From Microbacterium abyssi (GTDB lineage Bacteria > Actinomycetota > Actinomycetes > Actinomycetales > Microbacteriaceae), in contig NZ_CP063815.1 of assembly GCF_015277895.1 (NCBI RefSeq), positions 1,860,001 to 1,924,000 of the forward strand: a stretch of DNA of 64,000 nucleotides, given 5' to 3'. A program made the position numbers and the translations under genes. Positions 57,294-64,000 of the stretch are shown here, in pieces; within the stretch, counting starts at the first letter, position 1; each line of letters starts with the position of its first letter. A model generated the notes under the pieces. It had not been told where the DNA came from. It saw nothing but the letters and a program-made list of their open reading frames with translations, and made no database searches.

Positions 57294-59639
57294 CTACTCG
57301 GGGTCATCGACACCGGCGGCGTCGACGGCGCTGTCCGTCCTCTCCGTCCACACCGTCAGAGCCTCCTCCTCGAGAGCGACGAGGATTCGGCCCTGCAGGT
57401 CCGTGCGCAGCGTCAGGGCGCCGGCCGCCTCAGTGGTCGCGATGGTCTCCGCCCGCGGATGACCGTAGTCGTTGTCCACTCCCGCGCTGAAGATCGCGAC
57501 GGATGGCTGCACCTGCGCGTACAGTTCGGGATCCTGGTCGGCGCTGCCGTGGTGCGCGACCTTCACCACGGGGTAGGTCCCGTGCAGCTGCGGCGCCAGC
57601 ATCCGCTGCGGGACGGCGGAGAGATCGCCGAGGAACAGCGATCGCGGCACACCTCCGCCGTCTATCTCCAGCACGATGCTGGCGTCGTTCCCCGCGGGGA
57701 AGGCTGCGGAGTTCTTCCGCGGCCAGAGGACGCGCCACTGCGCGCCGCCGAGGGTGCCTTGCATGCCTGCGGATGCCGATACGATCTCGGCGCCGCCTTC
57801 GCGAAGCGTGGCGAGCAGTCGACGCTCGTCGTCGGATTCGACAGGACCGTGCAGCACCGTCCCCACCCGCCCCGTCACGGTGTCGGCGGCGCCGACGTGA
57901 TCGGCGTCGAAGTGCGTGAGCACGAGCAGGTCGATCCGATCGATGCCGAGCGCGCTCAGGCACGTCGTGAGCGGCTCGGACTCCATCCCGGCGTCGATCA
58001 GCGCGATCCGCTCCTCCGACCGGACGACGAGCGCATCGCCCTGGCCGACATCGCATGCGGCGATCGCCCACTCGTCCGGCACCGTCGTACCCACGAGCGG
58101 CCCGGTCAGCAGCATCCGCGCACCGAGCAGAGCACCCGCTACCACGAGCACCCCGGCCGACGCGATCCGTGACCACTGCGCCGCCCGTCCGCGGAACGGG
58201 GACGCGCCGGCCAGCAGGATCCCGATCGCGGCACTCAGCACCGCGACGAGCAGGGCCGCGCCGATTCCGGGCACCACCAGCGCGGTACCGCCGGGCACCG
58301 ACGCGGAGACGGTAGCGGTCGTCGCGATCCATGCCGCAGGCAGCCAGGCGGATGCCGCGAGCAGATCCGCCAGCGGCGGGACGGGCGCGGCGAGACAGGC
58401 GAGGAGCCCCACGACCGTGGCGATGGGTGCTGCCGGGTCGGCGAGCATGTTCGCCGGGATGCCGATGAGCGATTGCTGCTCCGCGAACAGGGCGATGATC
58501 GGTCCGCATGCCAGCTGCGCGGCGACGGGGATGCCGATCGCTAGGGACAGGGGCTGCGGCATCCATCTCGACAGGCCGCGCGACAGCGGCGGGGCGAGCA
58601 CGATGAGGGCCGCCGTCGCCGCGGCGGAGAGCGCGAACCCTGGCGTCGCCGCGAGCCACGGATCCGAGATCAGGATGCCGGTCACGGCGAGGCACAGCAC
58701 CCCGATGCCCGCGCTCGGACGACCACACAGCAGCGTCAGCATCGCGATCCCCGCCATGACCGAAGCGCGTATCACGCTGGGTTCGGGGGTCACGAGAACG
58801 ACGAAAGCCGCCAGGGCGGTGAGCGCCGTCACGATCCGCAGCCGCCGGCCTCCGCCGCAGAGCCCGACGAGCCAGAAGACGGCGCCGACGACGATCGCGC
58901 AGTTCGCCCCGCTGACCGCGGTCAGGTGGCTGAGGCCGCTCGTGAGCATCGCTGCGTCGAGCTCCTCGGACACCGCTCTGGTGTCACCCACGGCGAGACC
59001 GGGCAACAGGCCGGCTCCCGGTTCAGGTAGTCGGATCGCCCGTTCCACGAAGTCCTCCCGCACCTGCGCGGCGATGCCGAACGCACCCTGCGCCGGCTGC
59101 ACGACCTCGATCCGCATCCCGAACACCACGGTCGCGGCGCGCTCCCCCGGGTCGGTTGCCATCGCGTCGCCGCTGACGCGGATGACGGCGCCGAGGTCCA
59201 GCCCGGCCCCGGGATCCACGCCCACGCGCATCGGTGCGACGAGCGGCTCCGGCGACCCGAGTGTCCCCGCGCGGATCGACTGGACGTCGAACCAGATCCT
59301 GCCGTCACTCCCCTTCGACGACGAGGACGAGATCTCGCCGACGATCTCGACCACCCGTCCGTCCAGCGATGCCGCGGCATCACGAGCGGGCGCGGCGAGA
59401 GCGGCCGTCAGCGCCGCAGCTGCGGCAGCGAGGGCGAGAAGCACGACCAGCCCGCCCCGCGGGCGCGGTTCCTCACGCCGCCACGACATTCGCCACAGCA
59501 TCCCGAGCCCGCCGATGCCGGCGAGGCCGACGCCCCACCAGGCAGCATCCGGGATGAACACGCACACCAGGGATACGACCCAGACGAGCCCGGCCAGCGG
59601 CACCAGTCGCAGGTCACGCACCCGCGTGACGCCGGTCAT
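57294..59639 (-). CDS. comEC: ComEC/Rec2-family DNA uptake membrane protein
   Basis: ComEC forms the inner-membrane channel for single-stranded DNA in transformation. The 781-residue protein has an N-terminal OB-like region with two or three TMs, and the competence domain (GLAVGDTRAVSEELDAAMLT, then GLSHLTAVSGANCAIVVGAV). About ten TMs follow, then a C-terminal metallo-beta-lactamase-like domain with ACDVGQGDALVVRSEER and the metal motif LTHFDADHVGA. All domains are intact, so it is likely functional. It overlaps comEA by 4 bases. Confidence 0.93.
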   Translation of the reverse strand: MTGVTRVRDLRLVPLAGLVWVVSLVCVFIPDAAWWGVGLAGIGGLGMLWRMSWRREEPRPRGGLVVLLALAAAAAALTAALAAPARDAAASLDGRVVEIVGEISSSSSKGSDGRIWFDVQSIRAGTLGSPEPLVAPMRVGVDPGAGLDLGAVIRVSGDAMATDPGERAATVVFGMRIEVVQPAQGAFGIAAQVREDFVERAIRLPEPGAGLLPGLAVGDTRAVSEELDAAMLTSGLSHLTAVSGANCAIVVGAVFWLVGLCGGGRRLRIVTALTALAAFVVLVTPEPSVIRASVMAGIAMLTLLCGRPSAGIGVLCLAVTGILISDPWLAATPGFALSAAATAALIVLAPPLSRGLSRWMPQPLSLAIGIPVAAQLACGPIIALFAEQQSLIGIPANMLADPAAPIATVVGLLACLAAPVPPLADLLAASAWLPAAWIATTATVSASVPGGTALVVPGIGAALLVAVLSAAIGILLAGASPFRGRAAQWSRIASAGVLVVAGALLGARMLLTGPLVGTTVPDEWAIAACDVGQGDALVVRSEERIALIDAGMESEPLTTCLSALGIDRIDLLVLTHFDADHVGAADTVTGRVGTVLHGPVESDDERRLLATLREGGAEIVSASAGMQGTLGGAQWRVLWPRKNSAAFPAGNDASIVLEIDGGGVPRSLFLGDLSAVPQRMLAPQLHGTYPVVKVAHHGSADQDPELYAQVQPSVAIFSAGVDNDYGHPRAETIATTEAAGALTLRTDLQGRILVALEEEALTVWTERTDSAVDAAGVDDPE

Positions 59640-60238
59640 ACCCGTACCAGCTCGCGGAGACCGGCGAGGAGCTTCTCGCCGATGCCCGGCACCGCGAGCA
59701 GGTCATCCACCGAGCCGAACCGTCCGTTCGTCTCGCGCCAGTCGATGATTCGCTGCGCGAGCGCGGGCCCGATACGCGGCAGCGTCTCCAGTGCGGCCAG
59801 ATCGGCGTTGTTGAGGTCGATCAGGCCGTCTCCCACGGGAGCGGACGCACCGCTGTCCGGCGCGGGTCCCGACGTCGGCACGACCAGCTGCTCTCCGTCG
59901 CTCAACAGGCGCGCCAGATTCACCGCCTGCAGGTCGGCATCCTCGAGCGTGCCGCCCGCCGCTGCCAGCGCGTCCACCACACGCGCGTCCGGCTCCAGCA
60001 CGTACAGGCCCGGCTCGTCCACCTGCCCCAGCACGTGGACGTAGAGTTCGCCGCCGACCGCGACGTCGTCCTCGGATGCATCGATCTGCACCGTCTGCGT
60101 CGGCTCCGCCTGTCCGCGCATGATGCCGAGCCCCACCGCCGCCGACAGCACGACGAGGCCGAGCACGACGGCCGCGCCGATGCTCAGTCGCAGGCGCGAA
60201 CGCGCCGTCGGAGCGGACGCGGATTCACTCGCTGGCAC
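59636..60238 (-). CDS. comEA: ComEA family DNA-binding protein
   Basis: ComEA binds incoming double-stranded DNA outside the membrane. The 200-residue protein has an N-terminal TM anchor (LSIGAAVVLGLVVLSAAVGL), a SLBB domain (LYVHVLGQVDEPGLYVLEPD), a Pro/Ser linker and paired helix-hairpin-helix motifs (IDLNNADLAALETLPRIGPA and LLAVPGIGEKLLAGLRELV). The start is GTG 60238; TAGCGT (60245-60250) is exactly six bases upstream, so the competence operon probably starts with a leaderless mRNA. Confidence 0.94.
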   Translation of the reverse strand: MPASESASAPTARSRLRLSIGAAVVLGLVVLSAAVGLGIMRGQAEPTQTVQIDASEDDVAVGGELYVHVLGQVDEPGLYVLEPDARVVDALAAAGGTLEDADLQAVNLARLLSDGEQLVVPTSGPAPDSGASAPVGDGLIDLNNADLAALETLPRIGPALAQRIIDWRETNGRFGSVDDLLAVPGIGEKLLAGLRELVRV

Positions 60239-60344
60239 CCCGCCACGCTAGGTCCGCGCACCGGTCGCAGGATGCCGGGATCACGGCATCCGTGGAGAAT
60301 CCGCTGATGCCGCTGGATGTGCAGAGCCGGTCGGGCCGGAGTCC

Positions 60345-60371
60345 GGCTTCGACTCGCCTGCGGCTCAGCCC
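60345..60371. repeat. Dispersed element, partial copy D, containing the leuS stop codon
   Basis: GGCTTCGACTCGC followed by CTGCGGCTCAGCCC is the outer third of the element seen at 38658. The stop codon of leuS (TGA, minus, 60365-60367) is the TGA of the element's GGGCTGAGC block, so the repeat touches the coding sequence. Confidence 0.65.
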
Positions 60372-62983
60372 TTGACGGCGAAGTTCACCAGCTTCGGCGC
60401 GCGGACGATCACCTTGACGATCTCCTTGTCGCCGATCGCGCGGATCACGCGCTCGTCGCCGCGAGCCAGCGCCTCCAGCTCATCCGCCGTGATCTTCGCG
60501 GGAACCTCGAGCTGCGCGCGCACCTTGCCGTTCACCTGCGCGACTGCCGTGATCGTGTCTTCGACGAGCAGCGCAGGATCCGCCTGACGCCACGTGACCA
60601 GGCCCACCGACGGCTCGTGTCCGAGCGTCTCCCACATCTCCTCCGCGGTGTGCGGAGCGATGAGGTCGAGCATCACGGCGACCGTCTCGACGGCTTCGCG
60701 CACGGCGGGATCGCCGGCTCCGGCGCTGGAGTCCACCGTCTTGCGGGTTAGGTTGACCAGCTCCATCAGGCGCGCCACGAGCACGTTGAACTTCGTCTGC
60801 TCCACCAGCGCCGGAGCATCCGCCAGCAGCTTGTGCGTGCCACGGCGCAGGGCAGCGTCACCGTCCTTGAACAGCACGTCGACCGGGCTCGACACTTCGT
60901 GGCTCAGACGCAGCGCACGCGCCAGGAACTTCTGCGCGCCCGTGGTGGAGACGTCGGCCCAGTCCTTGTCGTCCTCCACCGGCCCGGCGAAGGCGAGTCC
61001 GACCCGCAGCGCGTCGGCGCCGTGCTTGTCGAGCTCTTCCTGGAAGAGCACCAGGTTGCCCTTGCTCTTGGACATCTTGGCGCCGTTCAGGATCACCATC
61101 CCCTGGTTGATCAAACTGGAGAACGGCTCGGTGAAGTCGATCAGCCCCATGTCGAACAGCACCTTGGTGATGAATCGCGCATACAGCAGGTGCAGGATCG
61201 CGTGCTCGACACCGCCGATGTAGCTGTCGACCGGCGCCCAGCGGGACGCCTCGGCCGGGTCGAACGCGAACTGGTCGCTGTTCGGCGACAGGAAGCGCAG
61301 GAAGTACCACGAGCTGTCCACGAAGGTGTCCATGGTGTCGGGATCGCGCAGCACCGGCTCGCCGGACGCGGGATCGACGGTGCGCACCCACGACTCAGCG
61401 GCGCCCAGCGGGGAGGAGCCCTTCGGCGACAGGTCGAGGCCCTCAACGCTCGGCAGGCGGACGGGCAGCTGATCGACGCCGACAGGAGTCACTTCGCCGT
61501 CGTCGTGGTGCAGCATCGGGATCGGCGTGCCCCAGAAGCGCTGGCGCGAGATCAGCCAGTCGCGCAGCCGGTAGTTCTTCGCCGCGCGCCCGGTGCCTGC
61601 GGCCGTGAGCTGGTCGATCGCACGCGCGACGGCGTTGCGCTTGGACAGCCCGTTGAGGTCGCCGGAGTTGATCATCCGCCCCTCACCCGCCAGCGCGACA
61701 CCCGTGACCGAGGGATGCCGATCGTCGAGACCCTCGGCGGGCTCGATCGGCACGCCGTCCTCGTCGACATCGATGACGGGCATGGCTCCGGTGATGGGAG
61801 CCGTGGTGTCGACGACGACCTTGACGGGCAGGTCGAAGGCGCGGGCGAAGTCGAGGTCGCGCTGATCGTGCGCGGGCACGGCCATGACGGCACCGTGCCC
61901 GTAGTCTGCCAGCACATAGTCGGCGGCCCAGATCGGCAGTCTCTCGCCGTTGACCGGGTTCACCGCGAATCGCTCCATGAACACGCCGGTCTTAGGGCGG
62001 TCTGTCGACTGGCGGTCGATGTCGGTGGTCTTCTGCACCCGCTCCAGGTACTCCTGGAACGCCGTGCGCACCTCGGCCGGCGCATCCGCGGCGAGTTCCG
62101 CGGCCAGATCGGAGTCGGGAGCGACGACGAAGAAGGTCGCACCGTGCAGGGTGTCGGGCCGCGTCGTGAACACCGTGACGGGTTCTTCGCGGCCCTCGAT
62201 GCGGAAGTCGACGTCGGCGCCGACCGAGCGGCCGATCCAGTTGCGCTGCATCTGCAGCACCTTGTGCGGCCAGCGCCCCTCCAGCTGATTCAGGTCATCG
62301 AGCAGCCGGTCGGCGTAGTCGGTGATCTTGAAGTACCACTGGGTCAGCTTCTTCTTGATGACCTCGGCGCCGCAGCGCTCGCAGCGACCGTCGACGACCT
62401 GCTCGTTCGCGAGCACCGTCTGGTCGTTCGGGCACCAGTTCACGGGGCTCTTCTTGCGATACGCCAGGCCGCGCTCGTGCAGCTGCAGGAACAGCCACTG
62501 GTTCCAGTGGTAGTACTCGGGGTCGGAGGTGTGCAGCTCGCGCGACCAGTCGAACGAGACGCCGTACGCCTTGAAGCCCACCTTCTGCTGGTCGATGTTC
62601 TGGTACGTCCACTCGCGCGGGTCGGCACCGCGACGGATCGCCGCGTTCTCTGCCGGCAGTCCGAAGGAGTCCCACCCGATCGGGTTCAGGACGTTGTGTC
62701 CGCGGTGACGCCAGAAGCGCGCCACGATGTCCGAGTACAGGTAGTTCTCCGCGTGTCCCATGTGCAGGTCGCCGGAAGGGTACGGGAACATCGCCAGCAC
62801 GAACTTGCGAGGGCGGTTGTCCTCCGCGCCGCCGGCGAGGAAGGTCTCGTTGTCGGCCCAGTACTTCTGCCACTTGGCTTGGATGGCGTGCGCCGACGTG
62901 GACTCGTCGACGGACTCAGCGGAGGCGGTGGAGAATTCAGACAACGAACGGCCAATCTCAGGGAGTGGACTGCGCAGAGTCAC
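60365..62983 (-). CDS. leuS: Leucyl-tRNA synthetase
   Basis: LeuS charges tRNA-Leu. The 872-residue class I synthetase has the HIGH-type motif [12 protein letters not shown] (~66-77), zinc-finger-like [13 protein letters not shown] with CERCGAEV, an editing domain ([20 protein letters not shown] and [20 protein letters not shown]), KMSKS as AKMSKSKGN, and the C-terminal [14 protein letters not shown]. The start is uncertain: GTG 62983 or TTG 62944 ([15 protein letters not shown]), the second resembling homologues; neither has a Shine-Dalgarno. TATCCT at 63011-63016 (minus) may be the -10. No T-box is seen. Confidence 0.96.
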   Translation of the reverse strand: MTLRSPLPEIGRSLSEFSTASAESVDESTSAHAIQAKWQKYWADNETFLAGGAEDNRPRKFVLAMFPYPSGDLHMGHAENYLYSDIVARFWRHRGHNVLNPIGWDSFGLPAENAAIRRGADPREWTYQNIDQQKVGFKAYGVSFDWSRELHTSDPEYYHWNQWLFLQLHERGLAYRKKSPVNWCPNDQTVLANEQVVDGRCERCGAEVIKKKLTQWYFKITDYADRLLDDLNQLEGRWPHKVLQMQRNWIGRSVGADVDFRIEGREEPVTVFTTRPDTLHGATFFVVAPDSDLAAELAADAPAEVRTAFQEYLERVQKTTDIDRQSTDRPKTGVFMERFAVNPVNGERLPIWAADYVLADYGHGAVMAVPAHDQRDLDFARAFDLPVKVVVDTTAPITGAMPVIDVDEDGVPIEPAEGLDDRHPSVTGVALAGEGRMINSGDLNGLSKRNAVARAIDQLTAAGTGRAAKNYRLRDWLISRQRFWGTPIPMLHHDDGEVTPVGVDQLPVRLPSVEGLDLSPKGSSPLGAAESWVRTVDPASGEPVLRDPDTMDTFVDSSWYFLRFLSPNSDQFAFDPAEASRWAPVDSYIGGVEHAILHLLYARFITKVLFDMGLIDFTEPFSSLINQGMVILNGAKMSKSKGNLVLFQEELDKHGADALRVGLAFAGPVEDDKDWADVSTTGAQKFLARALRLSHEVSSPVDVLFKDGDAALRRGTHKLLADAPALVEQTKFNVLVARLMELVNLTRKTVDSSAGAGDPAVREAVETVAVMLDLIAPHTAEEMWETLGHEPSVGLVTWRQADPALLVEDTITAVAQVNGKVRAQLEVPAKITADELEALARGDERVIRAIGDKEIVKVIVRAPKLVNFAVKG

Positions 62984-63040
62984 TCGAACTGCGCAAAGTC
63001 AGGAACTTTCAGGATATCGGATCGCCGTCGCGTCCAGGCC

Positions 63041-64000
63041 TCAGAGCGAAGTGCGCCAGGCCGCGGGGAGCTCGGCTCCCAGGGCCGCCAGCGGTGCCCT
63101 GGCCTTGGTCGCAACCTCATCGACCTCGGCGGCGGGCTCCGACCCCCAGGTGATCCCTCCCCCGGCACCGACGACCGCACGCGCGCCGTCGATGAGGATG
63201 CTGCGGATCACCATCGCCAGATCCACTGCGCCGTCCACTCCCACGTAGCCGAAGCAGCCGCTGTAGACCCCGCGCGGTGTGCCGGCTTCGAGGTCGTGCA
63301 GCACCGTCATGGCGGACAGCTTCGGGGCGCCGGTCATGCTGCCGGCCGGGAACGCGGCATCCCACAGCCCTCGCACGGTGAGACCCTCGGCGGCAAGCCC
63401 GCTGACCGTGCTCACGAGCTGGTGCACGGCCGGGTACGCCTCCACCTCCCAGAGTCCCTCGACACGGATCGATCCCGGCTCGCACACCCGCGAGAGGTCG
63501 TTGCGCATGAGATCGACGATCATGACGTTCTCGGCGCGCTCCTTCGGGCTCGCCTTGAGTTCGGCGGCGAGCGCCGCATCGGATGCCGCATCCGCTCCCC
63601 GAGGACGTGTGCCCTTGATCGGGCGGGTACGGATGCGCCCGCCCGTCGCGTGCAGGAACGTTTCGGGGCTCGCGCTGAGCAGAGCGCGATCGCCGATCCG
63701 CACGAAGCCCCCGTGGTGTGCGGGAGTCGCGGTCCGCAATCGCAGATAGGTCTCGACGGGGTCGTGAGGTCCGGGGACCGTGAACCTCGTCGTGAGGCAC
63801 AGCTGGTAGGCGTCCCCGGCACGGATCGCGTCGCGGCAGCGTTCGATCAGGGCGGCGTACTCGTCGGGGGTGTGGCGGGCGGATGCTGCGGCCGGGGTCG
63901 ACGTTTCGACTCGCGGAGACCCGCGCTGAGCGAGCGCAGCGAGTCGAAGCCGCCCACCCATCTCCCACACACTCCCGGTGGCATGATCCACGGCCACCGC
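63041..64000 (-). CDS. pabB: Aminodeoxychorismate synthase component I (PabB), 5' end cut by window
   Basis: PabB makes 4-amino-4-deoxychorismate for folate synthesis. The visible ~320 residues are the chorismate-binding domain: GDAYQLCLTTRFTVPGP, the PabB-type active-site Lys in RTRPIKGTRPRG (anthranilate synthases have Ala here), ENVMIVDLMRNDLSRVCEPG, PAGSMTGAPKLSAM, and GVYSGCFGYVGVDGAVDLAM. The frame is open to the window edge. Residues encoded by 63903-63952 come from a dispersed repeat inserted in frame. Confidence 0.9.
   Translation of the reverse strand, partial: AVAVDHATGSVWEMGGRLRLAALAQRGSPRVETSTPAAASARHTPDEYAALIERCRDAIRAGDAYQLCLTTRFTVPGPHDPVETYLRLRTATPAHHGGFVRIGDRALLSASPETFLHATGGRIRTRPIKGTRPRGADAASDAALAAELKASPKERAENVMIVDLMRNDLSRVCEPGSIRVEGLWEVEAYPAVHQLVSTVSGLAAEGLTVRGLWDAAFPAGSMTGAPKLSAMTVLHDLEAGTPRGVYSGCFGYVGVDGAVDLAMVIRSILIDGARAVVGAGGGITWGSEPAAEVDEVATKARAPLAALGAELPAAWRTSL
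63903..63952. repeat. Dispersed element, copy E, translated inside pabB
   Basis: TTTCGACTCGCGG and GCTGAGCGAGCGCAGCGAG with a terminal GTCGAAGCC repeat the conserved blocks of the elements at 28858 and 38211. The copy has terminal inverted repeats (TTCGACTCGC/GCGAGTCGAA). It lies within the open pabB frame and encodes GRLRLAALAQRGSPRVET. Confidence 0.8.

Noticed and set aside
62984..63040. T-box or attenuator leader for leuS
   Set aside because: The gap to pabB is only 57 bases. It has no specifier loop, T-box core or terminator, only a possible -10 box at 63011-63016.

Overview
This 64-kb window is high-GC bacterial chromosome from an actinobacterium of the order Micrococcales, most likely Microbacteriaceae and probably Microbacterium. 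Supporting signs are the GC-rich third positions, the recurrent GGATGCCG/GCATCC codon pairs, the gene order tkt-tal-pgi-zwf-opcA-pgl, the order hrcA-dnaJ-rsmE followed by hinT-phoH-ybeY-CNNM-era, a tRNA-Asn(GTT), and frequent leaderless starts. The genus call rests on remembered gene order and style, not on a search. The content is mainly core housekeeping, with no prophage, IS element, CRISPR array or integron. Both ends cut genes: a LuxR-type regulator at the left and pabB at the right.

Layout. (1) 1-4083: regulator tail, a membrane acyltransferase whose tail runs into the antisense of an MFS exporter gene, and a PLP C-S lyase. (2) 4091-8100, minus: the SUF Fe-S assembly operon sufB-sufD-Rieske-sufC-sufT, without SufS or SufU. 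(3) 8332-10823: heme A synthesis (ctaA, ctaB) around a small membrane protein. (4) 11048-19177, plus: pentose phosphate operon. (5) 19171-21624: NIPA-like transporter, peptide deformylase, a lipoprotein, terminators and tRNA-Asn. (6) 21720-26913, minus: dusB-dgt-dnaG and an orphan ABC ATPase. (7) 26976-34108: peroxidase, DsbA-like protein, a kinase relative that has lost its P-loop, uppS, recO, leuA with a Leu-rich leader peptide, a lipoprotein and a quinone oxidoreductase. (8) 34126-45510, minus: era, CNNM protein, ybeY, phoH, hinT; then rsmE, dnaJ, hrcA (CIRCE-type operator), hemW, DUF1990 protein, lepA. A GIY-YIG endonuclease gene bracketed by inverted repeats sits between hinT and rsmE. 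(9) 45743-51418, plus: a complete Dpp/Opp-type ABC importer, followed by an alpha/beta hydrolase and an opposing beta-glucosidase-MFS pair. (10) 55011-64000: rpsT, a histidine phosphatase, holA, comEC, comEA, leuS, pabB.

Most interesting points. A dispersed element of about 70 bp, built from conserved blocks (GGGTCGTTGAGCG, GACGAAACGG, GAGTCGAA), occurs at five loci. Two inverted copies bracket a GIY-YIG nuclease gene that has its own leaderless promoter, so the unit of about 0.5 kb looks like a minimal nuclease/repeat cassette. One copy is translated inside pabB, and another supplies the stop codon of leuS. Eight or more genes start exactly six bases after a TANNNT -10 box, which allows start codons to be fixed. 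leuA is preceded by a 15-residue leader peptide with four consecutive Leu codons and a perfect hairpin. A kinase-like gene keeps its promoter but lacks its nucleotide-binding loop.
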